Origin: a virus
Strand: one strand, 5' to 3'
DNA length: 35,459 bases
IMG/VR virus record: IMGVR_UViG_3300027861_000097
Coordinates: 1-35,459 of that record
Shown here: one piece after another, positions 30,075 through 35,459 of the stretch
How the letters are laid out: every line of letters begins with the position of its first letter
Position numbering within the stretch: position 1 is the stretch's first letter
Position numbers and translations under genes: made by a program
Notes under the pieces: generated by a model
What the model was told of the DNA's origin: nothing
Databases searched by the model: none
The model's input: the letters and a program-made list of their open reading frames with translations, nothing else

Positions 30075-31643
30075 TTAGTAACTTATTTTACCTAGGTAAC
30101 ATTCACCACCTTCGTCATCATCTTCAGTGTTAAAGTCACCCTCAAAAATAATACGAGCCATATCACCTGTTGGATTTACTAAAATACCATTCGAAATCCA
30201 ATCATCCTTGTCAAAGTAAAAACCATCAGCCTTCATCATTTCATTTATATCCTTAAAATGACCATGTTCATTGATGAAATAATCTACAGGACCATACATA
30301 TCTATTTCAGACTCTATTTTGTCTGCTTCATCATCGACATAATCTGTTTTACATTCTTCAATTAACTGGTCGAATTCGCCTTCTTTTTCATCTCTCTGTA
30401 TCTCTAAATCATTTATTTGGTCATTCAATTCTTCTATCTCTTCTTCAGTTTCTGCGTATTGTCTTTGTTCTGACTCAAGGTCATCTATATCACTATCTAA
30501 ATCTTCGATTTCAGATCGTAGATTATCATAGTCTAAAACCCTATCTTGTTTCATACATACTTCACGTTCATCAAAGTTATCTAACATATATTCAGCTTCG
30601 TTCTCTGCGTAACCCCTTGAATCATTCATTGTTATATAACTTCCTAAACTACTTGGTTCCATTATCTGAAATATCTCACTTTCATCCATCATTCCGTAAT
30701 AGTCTGTTATAGACTCTACTAAATCATCTTCATCACCAACAGCATAGTACTGATTATTATTTTCATCTAAATAAATTCTTAATTTGTACCATAAATCATT
30801 TTCGACTGGGATGATATTACTGTGACCAAGTAAATTTTCTAAAGCCTGTGCTCGATAATCATCATCAATCCATTCAGTACCGCCGGGACGTGTTGGATAA
30901 TTATCCATGTGATATTGATTAAGCTTATCCACCATTCTTTTGGGTAATCTTTCGAACCATGCCTCACCTCTTTCTTGTTTACTAAACTCTAAATCCTCGG
31001 CGTCCCAAAACTCCCATTTATTGTCCTTTAACATTCTGTAAGCGACTTTATAAAGTGGGTCTTTTTGATTTTTATTTTTATCTATCACATAAAAAAAGGT
31101 AGATCTTTTATTGTAGCTTTTCCAATGAGTGTCAGTTTGTTTTGAAGCCACACACCACTTTGTCCCAGCACCGTAATAACAAGAAGACTCCCAAGATTTG
31201 GGTGAAATAACTAACCAATCATCATCCTTGTAAATTACTTCTGCCTGTTTTTTAGCTTTTTTTACTTTTTCCTTCTCTTTTTTGGCTTCCTTTTCTTTTT
31301 TTTCAGCCTCTGTAACAGTATTTTTTAAATCTAAATATGTTTTATAACTATTGATGTCTTTATTTTCTAACCTTTGTATGAGTCTATGAAAATTCTTCAC
31401 AGTTGACGTTAGACTTTCCCTATTTGGTGCTACTGTGTAAGCTAGCTTAACGTTCCCTATAGGAGTCAACCAATTTTTTACCATCCACTCCAAATATTTG
31501 TTGTTACCAGATGGGTCGTTATCGGATAAATATTTTATCTCTTCCACATCCTCCCCATCTTTAGCATATTTTTTAATGGTGTTTTCTAATCTACCCTCCA
31601 TTAAAAGTTTACCTAATAATTCCTGTTTTATTATATTTTTCAT
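30075..31643 (-). CDS. Tagged GxGTKWC-domain protein (522 aa)
   Basis: A 522-residue protein with an N-terminal tag (KQELLGKLLME|GR) carrying an (L/I)xE-type site after residue 16, then DPSGNNKYLEWMVK (about 43-56). A Lys/Glu coiled-coil (about 112-133) precedes a central domain with SCYYGAGTKWCVASKQTD (about 154-171) and FYVIDKNKN. An acidic C-terminal half holds another heptad-like region (DSDIDDLESEQRQYAETEEE). The GxGTKWC domain is known to me only as a recurring phage domain of unknown role; two cysteines and a Trp are its invariant feature here. The leader suggests packaging in the capsid. A late element lies 12 bases upstream. Confidence 0.82.
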   Translation of the reverse strand: MKNIIKQELLGKLLMEGRLENTIKKYAKDGEDVEEIKYLSDNDPSGNNKYLEWMVKNWLTPIGNVKLAYTVAPNRESLTSTVKNFHRLIQRLENKDINSYKTYLDLKNTVTEAEKKEKEAKKEKEKVKKAKKQAEVIYKDDDWLVISPKSWESSCYYGAGTKWCVASKQTDTHWKSYNKRSTFFYVIDKNKNQKDPLYKVAYRMLKDNKWEFWDAEDLEFSKQERGEAWFERLPKRMVDKLNQYHMDNYPTRPGGTEWIDDDYRAQALENLLGHSNIIPVENDLWYKLRIYLDENNNQYYAVGDEDDLVESITDYYGMMDESEIFQIMEPSSLGSYITMNDSRGYAENEAEYMLDNFDEREVCMKQDRVLDYDNLRSEIEDLDSDIDDLESEQRQYAETEEEIEELNDQINDLEIQRDEKEGEFDQLIEECKTDYVDDEADKIESEIDMYGPVDYFINEHGHFKDINEMMKADGFYFDKDDWISNGILVNPTGDMARIIFEGDFNTEDDDEGGECYLGKISY

Positions 31644-31655
31644 AACTCTATAACA

Positions 31656-31664
31656 ATAAATATG
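31656..31664 (-). promoter_or_regulatory. Putative phage late promoter element
   Basis: Coding-strand CATATTTAT, 12 bases before the ATG at 31643, overlapping the gap after the 375-aa gene. Confidence 0.6.
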
Positions 31665-31670
31665 GTGTTT

Positions 31671-32798
31671 TTACTTACGAGTACAGTAAACTTTATTTTT
31701 CTTGTGGTTTGGTATTACTAATGTTATTTTTTTTAAACCATTTGTCTTAGAATAAAGATAACCATATACACTATTTTTATTTGATTTTTTGACACGGTAC
31801 CTTATACTGAGTCTGTGATCTGAATCACAACTAGACCTACCTTTATTACTCCAGTAAAGTTCTATATTATCTTTATGTATGAAAACATTTTCATCATATA
31901 TGATACCAGTAAAACTTTTTTTAATAGAATCTATTATTCCACCATCATCCTTTAAAAGTAATTTATAAACACTATCAATCAACTGATTGTAACTATCTCT
32001 AAAGTTTTGTTTTCTAGCATATTCTGGTAGTTTTTCTAAACTACTTTTATAGATACTAAAAAATTCTGATAAATAACTGTCAGCTTCATAATCTATCTTT
32101 TTAACCTCTATGAAATCACCCTTTTTTATGATGATTTTACCACTCTCATCTTTAAGGTTTTCGAGACATTTCAAGTCTGACTTAACCATGTTATCGATAA
32201 AGTTATTTATAATATTTTGATGTAAGTTTTTAGCTATCTTTGAGGTGTTGTTTTTATTTTCTTTTAAAACTTTGTTAATCGTATCTATATTATTACCCTC
32301 TTCTTCATTTTTTTTAAAGTTTAGAATCAACTTTGTCCTATGTGATTCGAAATGAGGACCAACAAAATAATCCTCATATTCATTATATGTTTGATTTTTT
32401 GTTCTTTTAATAAAATCATCTAAGTTAGTGGGTGACCAATCACTATCTTTGAATTTTTTTAAAGCTAATTTTATATTCTGATTATCGTCAGATTTTTTTA
32501 TATATTCCGAAATAATTTTTATTGAGTTAATTGGTGTATCGAGGTTGACTATATTTTCCATTAAACCCCTAAAAATAACCATATTGTTATTACCACTGGG
32601 TTTTAACTCATCGTATATTATCTTTATATCCCTAATAAAATTGTTGTAATTATAGTTGTTGGGTAGGTTTTTTGATAAAAATATTAACCCCTTTTTCGAA
32701 TTACAAAAAACAGAACTACTATCAATCTCACAAAGAGACTCTAACCAAGAGGTTAGTTTAATATCCTTCTTTAAAACTTTTATTATTTTATCTGTCAT
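31671..32798 (-). CDS. Unknown basic protein (375 aa)
   Basis: A 375-residue, Lys/Asn/Ile-rich, mostly helical protein starting MTDKIIKVLKKDIKLTSWLE. The C-terminal 60 residues look more folded (SNKGRSSCDSDHRLSIRYRV, then YGYLYSKTNGLKKITLVIP), with conserved-looking Cys, Asp and His that could be a catalytic cluster, though no family can be named. The helical middle contains SGKIIIKKGDFIEVKKIDY. No membrane segment. It lies seven bases after the 120-aa gene, in a three-gene operon (33415, 33168, 32798) led by a late element. An injected effector with a C-terminal activity domain is one possible reading. Confidence 0.75.
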   Translation of the reverse strand: MTDKIIKVLKKDIKLTSWLESLCEIDSSSVFCNSKKGLIFLSKNLPNNYNYNNFIRDIKIIYDELKPSGNNNMVIFRGLMENIVNLDTPINSIKIISEYIKKSDDNQNIKLALKKFKDSDWSPTNLDDFIKRTKNQTYNEYEDYFVGPHFESHRTKLILNFKKNEEEGNNIDTINKVLKENKNNTSKIAKNLHQNIINNFIDNMVKSDLKCLENLKDESGKIIIKKGDFIEVKKIDYEADSYLSEFFSIYKSSLEKLPEYARKQNFRDSYNQLIDSVYKLLLKDDGGIIDSIKKSFTGIIYDENVFIHKDNIELYWSNKGRSSCDSDHRLSIRYRVKKSNKNSVYGYLYSKTNGLKKITLVIPNHKKNKVYCTRK

Positions 32799-32805
32799 AA
32801 AAAAA

Positions 32806-33168
32806 TTAAGTACCTATTTCACCCTCATCCTCGATTAACAAAACCAAAGACTCAACAACATCAGTTAATTTACTGATTAAACTTTCTAAATGAGTATCCG
32901 CGTACAAATCCCTTTTATTTCTTTTATGAATTATAACGTCACCCTCTTTTTCTTTAATGAAATCTAAATCCACTAAAACTTCACTTAAACCATCTACTAT
33001 ATCTGAAAAGGCTTCTTTAGAATCTTCACTAAAGGATATTTCACCTTTTTCATACGTTACCATATCCAAATCTTCTCTTTCTAAAAGATACTTCTTTATA
33101 ATTGTATCTATTTTTTTTTCAGATAGTAAAGTTTCTTCTATTATTTTTTCACTCTTTTTTTTCATCAC
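32806..33168 (-). CDS. Tagged acidic small protein (120 aa)
   Basis: A 120-residue protein starting MMKKKSEKIIEETLLSE|KK, followed by a helical stretch (DTIIKKYLLE|RED). This gives two (L/I)xE-type sites within 30 residues. The rest is strongly acidic with heptad-like hydrophobics (LISKLTDVVESLVLLIEDE near the C-terminus), suiting a coiled coil. It follows the 80-aa gene after four bases and precedes the 375-aa gene. The tag marks it as likely head-packaged. No family was recognised. Confidence 0.72.
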   Translation of the reverse strand: MMKKKSEKIIEETLLSEKKIDTIIKKYLLEREDLDMVTYEKGEISFSEDSKEAFSDIVDGLSEVLVDLDFIKEKEGDVIIHKRNKRDLYADTHLESLISKLTDVVESLVLLIEDEGEIGT

Positions 33169-33172
33169 TAAC

Positions 33173-33415
33173 TTAAACTTTAAATTTTAAAACATCATCA
33201 GTTTTTAAAGAATCGAACTCTTCTTTACTTATTTTAACCACTTTAAAACCAGCATCAAAAAAGGTGTCTAAGAAATCAATTAGATTATCACCCTTTAAAT
33301 TAATCTTTAACTTCATCAATTTTTCATCTGTTTTTGGGTTAACTACAGCAATATACTCGTATTTAGATTCTTTTAATGAATCGAGTATTAAATAAATTTT
33401 ACTAGCTTCTTCCAA
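33173..33415 (-). CDS. Small unknown protein with TTG start (80 aa)
   Basis: An 80-residue protein starting (M)EEASKIYLILDSLKESKYEY. No ATG is available near the start, so translation most likely begins at TTG 33415, preceded by an A-rich leader; ATT just upstream is a poorer choice. The sequence is a small alpha/beta fold with KTDEKLMKLKINLKG and DTFFDAGFKVVKISKEEF. No motif. It opens a three-gene late-type operon with its element 17 bases upstream, divergent from uvdE. Confidence 0.65.
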   Translation of the reverse strand: MEEASKIYLILDSLKESKYEYIAVVNPKTDEKLMKLKINLKGDNLIDFLDTFFDAGFKVVKISKEEFDSLKTDDVLKFKV

Positions 33416-33432
33416 AATATTGTTTTTTTTTA

Positions 33433-33441
33433 ATAAATATC
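33433..33441 (-). promoter_or_regulatory. Putative phage late promoter element
   Basis: Coding-strand GATATTTAT, 17 bases before the TTG at 33415. It is divergent from the host-like uvdE promoter eight bases away, so a late and an early promoter lie back to back. Confidence 0.55.
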
Positions 33442-33448
33442 TATTTTA

Positions 33449-33480
33449 TTTGTTTAATTATAAAAAGTTCATTATATTTG
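33449..33480 (+). promoter_or_regulatory. Bacteroidota-type promoter for uvdE-thyA operon
   Basis: TTTG (33449-33452), a 20-base spacer and TATATTTG (33473-33480): an exact match to the host primary-sigma consensus. The ATG follows four bases later, implying a leaderless or near-leaderless mRNA. Confidence 0.85.
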
Positions 33481-33484
33481 TTCT

Positions 33485-34390
33485 ATGAATATTGGATATG
33501 CTTGTATTAATATGACTTTAGGTTCACAAAAACCCAAAGTAACCACCAACCGAGGTATGATTCGTAAAACTTTTGATGAGAGGGGTATTCCTTATGTTTC
33601 AGAACTAGCTTTACAAAATGTGAGAGACTTAATCGAAATAATCAAATGGAATGAAAAAAACGATATAAAATTTTATCGTATGTCTTCTGATATGTTTCCT
33701 TGGATGTCTGAGTACAATTTTTCTGACTTACCAGATTATAAAAAAATATGTTTACTACTGCTTGGTGCTGGTAACTTAGCTAAAAAGTATGGTCAAAGGT
33801 TAAGCTTTCACCCAGGTCCCTTCAACGTGTTAGCCTCACCCACCGACAACGTTGTTAAAAAAACAATTGTAGAATTAAATAAACACTCACAAGTAATGGA
33901 TTTAATGGGTCTTTCTAGAACACCCTATAACAAGATAAACATCCATGTAGGTGGGGTTTATGGTGATAAGACTTCAGCCCTACAGAGATGGGTTGATAAC
34001 TTTCACTTATTAGATGAGGGTACAAAATCTCGTTTAACTATTGAAAATGATGATAAGCAATCGGCTTATACTGTACGTGACCTTATGTTTATCCATAAAA
34101 ACACTGGTATCCCAATAGTCTTTGATTACCATCACCACACTTGTCACGATGGTGGGATGACACACCAAGAAGCTTTAGAAATGGCTATCTCTACTTGGCC
34201 TAAAAATATTGTACCAGCTGTACATGTCTCAGAACCAAGAGATGAGAAAATGTTTAGAGCTCATCACGACTATGTTAGAAGTAGGGTTAATAATTATGGA
34301 CACACTATCGATATTATGATGGAGGCTAAAGCCAAAGAGTTATCCGTTTTAGAATACAATAAAAAATATGGTAGACTATTGATAAGTTAA
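33485..34390 (+). CDS. uvdE: UV damage endonuclease (UvdE/UVDE family)
   Basis: A 301-residue TIM-barrel endonuclease that nicks DNA 5' to UV photoproducts and other distortions. Family signatures are complete: IGYACINMTL at the N-terminus, LSFHPGPF (His109), INIHVGGVYGDK (His154), IENDD (Glu187), FDYHHHTCH (Asp214, His216-218) and VHVSEPR (His247), which supply the metal ligands. ATG 33485 is fixed by the conserved N-terminal strand. It is transcribed from an exact host-type promoter with almost no leader, so it should be made early. It heads an operon with a 77-aa unknown and thyA, a DNA repair and nucleotide-supply group. Confidence 0.95.
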   Translation: MNIGYACINMTLGSQKPKVTTNRGMIRKTFDERGIPYVSELALQNVRDLIEIIKWNEKNDIKFYRMSSDMFPWMSEYNFSDLPDYKKICLLLLGAGNLAKKYGQRLSFHPGPFNVLASPTDNVVKKTIVELNKHSQVMDLMGLSRTPYNKINIHVGGVYGDKTSALQRWVDNFHLLDEGTKSRLTIENDDKQSAYTVRDLMFIHKNTGIPIVFDYHHHTCHDGGMTHQEALEMAISTWPKNIVPAVHVSEPRDEKMFRAHHDYVRSRVNNYGHTIDIMMEAKAKELSVLEYNKKYGRLLIS

Positions 34391-34423
34391 TTTTATCTAA
34401 CTATCATTAATAAGTAAAAATTT

Positions 34424-34657
34424 ATGGAAGAAAAAGAAGGATTTTACTCCGAATCACCCATCTCTAGTTTAGTAAATGATTATGAGAAAGTGACTAAAGT
34501 TATTGAGAGTTGTCAAAATCTTAATCAGTTAGAAATAGCGGAAAGTTATGTAGAACTATTTAAACAAAAATATGAACAACAAGAAAATTTTCTAGATATA
34601 TTATCTAATAGTATTTTAGGTAAGAAAATGAAATTAAAAAGTAGTTTAACAAATTAA
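34424..34657 (+). CDS. Small helical protein between uvdE and thyA (77 aa)
   Basis: A 77-residue, Glu/Ser-rich, helical protein starting [20 protein letters not shown], with [21 protein letters not shown] as a likely coiled-coil helix and a basic C-terminal tail. No domain was recognised. It lies 33 bases after uvdE and 4 bases before thyA, so it is co-transcribed with both. No promoter of its own is seen. Function unknown. Confidence 0.65.
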   Translation: MEEKEGFYSESPISSLVNDYEKVTKVIESCQNLNQLEIAESYVELFKQKYEQQENFLDILSNSILGKKMKLKSSLTN

Positions 34658-34661
34658 AGTT

Positions 34662-35459
34662 ATGAATATAGAACACGACTATTTAAGATTATTAAAAGAT
34701 ATTTTAAACAACGGAAAAGAAAAAGATGACCGTACTGGTACTGGTACCATCTCTGTATTTGGTAGACAAATCAGACACAAAATGAATCAAGGTTTCCCCT
34801 TACTAACAACAAAGAAAATGTATTGGAAAGGAATTGTAACCGAATTGTTATGGTTCTTACGTGGTGATACAAACATTAAATATCTTGTTGATAATGATTG
34901 TCATATTTGGGATGGGGACGCTTATAAGAAGTATAAAAAAGAATGGTCTAAATCTGTACCCGGTGATGATACTTTTAAAGAAAGTGAATACAATACTTCA
35001 AAACCATATGAATCTAGTAATTTTACAAAAGAAGAATTCATCAACAAAATCAAAACAGATGATGAGTTCGCAAAGAAGTGGGGTGAATTAGGTCCTATCT
35101 ATGGTAAACAATGGAGAAATTGGACTAAAGATAAAGATGCTGGTGCTGTTGAAGGTGGTGTCTTTGTAGAATATGAACAAATAGACCAAATCTCAAACTT
35201 AATAGAACAACTTAAAACCAACCCAGATTCAAGACGATTAATGGTTAACGCTTGGAATGTTGGTGAATTAGACCAAATGACACTTCCACCTTGTCATTAT
35301 GGATTTCAAGTTTATACAAGAAAGCTTAGTGAAGGTGAAAGATATAAAATCTTTGAGGAAAAAGGTTATGAATTTAGAATGAATCAATGGTCTAGAGAAG
35401 AACAATATGATAAAGCGGGAATACCTAAACGAACAATCTCTCTAATGTGGAATCAACGT
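34662..35459 (+). CDS. thyA: Thymidylate synthase, 3' end cut by window edge
   Basis: The first 266 residues of a ThyA-type enzyme, which makes dTMP from dUMP with methylenetetrahydrofolate; the C-terminus lies beyond the window. Signatures seen: [12 protein letters not shown] (the phosphate-binding Arg loop), [42 protein letters not shown] and the catalytic LPPCHYGFQ with Cys211. The frame runs open to the right edge, ending SLMWNQR, just short of the conserved segment that follows. Two insertions relative to E. coli ThyA (264 residues) are visible: about 45 residues after HIWDGDAY, and about 30 after VYTRKL. It has no frame track entry because of the missing stop. Operon with uvdE. Confidence 0.94.
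   Translation, partial: MNIEHDYLRLLKDILNNGKEKDDRTGTGTISVFGRQIRHKMNQGFPLLTTKKMYWKGIVTELLWFLRGDTNIKYLVDNDCHIWDGDAYKKYKKEWSKSVPGDDTFKESEYNTSKPYESSNFTKEEFINKIKTDDEFAKKWGELGPIYGKQWRNWTKDKDAGAVEGGVFVEYEQIDQISNLIEQLKTNPDSRRLMVNAWNVGELDQMTLPPCHYGFQVYTRKLSEGERYKIFEEKGYEFRMNQWSREEQYDKAGIPKRTISLMWNQR

Noticed and set aside
34861-35091. Alternative plus-strand frame inside thyA
   Set aside because: The thyA frame is open from 34662 to the edge and carries all catalytic motifs; the 76-residue frame is an out-of-phase shadow.

Overview
The window is a 35.5 kb piece of a large, T4-like tailed phage (myovirus type) that very probably infects a Bacteroidota (Flavobacteriia-like) host. The phage assignment rests on a complete head-assembly set: large terminase, portal, prohead protease, acidic scaffold and gp23-type major capsid protein. 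The host assignment rests on high A+T content, A-rich leaders in place of Shine-Dalgarno sequences, promoters of the Bacteroidota type (TTTG, about 20 bp, TANNTTTG), and a gene of the Bacteroidota-associated DUF4494 family. Both ends of the window cut through genes. No tRNA, rRNA, CRISPR, integrase or insertion sequence was seen, and no gene-free stretch exceeds about 140 bases.

Layout. Positions 1-20730 are almost entirely minus strand and read right to left as a late virion operon set. It runs from a nucleotidyltransferase/LETM1-like protein, through acidic internal proteins, terminase, portal, core-position proteins, a membrane/GAF pair, prohead protease and small proteins, to scaffold, major capsid and two further proteins, probably of the virion. 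One plus-strand gene, a small HExxH zinc peptidase, sits inside this block at 4790. Positions 20763-21650 hold two plus-strand genes. Positions 21647-22283 hold a small minus-strand early operon (a KTSC-domain protein and an unknown) that diverges from a full ClpC-type AAA+ unfoldase (22284-24749). Positions 24789-26915 hold a small membrane protein and a remarkable single-ORF fusion of a DHH/DHHA1 phosphoesterase to an ECF-like sigma factor. Positions 26989-33415 carry DUF3310, a LamG-like adhesin, a tail-fibre-like protein, a large GxGTKWC-domain protein and several unknowns. From 33485 to the right edge lies a plus-strand early/metabolic operon: UV-damage endonuclease (uvdE), a small unknown, and thymidylate synthase (thyA, cut by the edge).

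How it fits together. Two promoter classes can be read by eye. Host-like promoters precede uvdE, clpC and the KTSC operon. A different 9-bp element, (G/C)ATATTTAT on the coding strand with no visible -35 box, precedes at least 15 genes in the correct orientation on both strands; nearly all are virion or virion-like genes. The DHH-sigma protein is the obvious candidate to read that element. Many proteins start with a short basic/hydrophobic leader ending in (L/I)xE, the cleavage consensus of T4-type prohead proteases. This suggests a capsid-targeting tag shared by unrelated cargo proteins, including the zinc peptidase. These two inferred systems are the main discoveries proposed here: a nucleotide-phosphoesterase-linked sigma with its late regulon, and a tag-and-cleave cargo packaging scheme.
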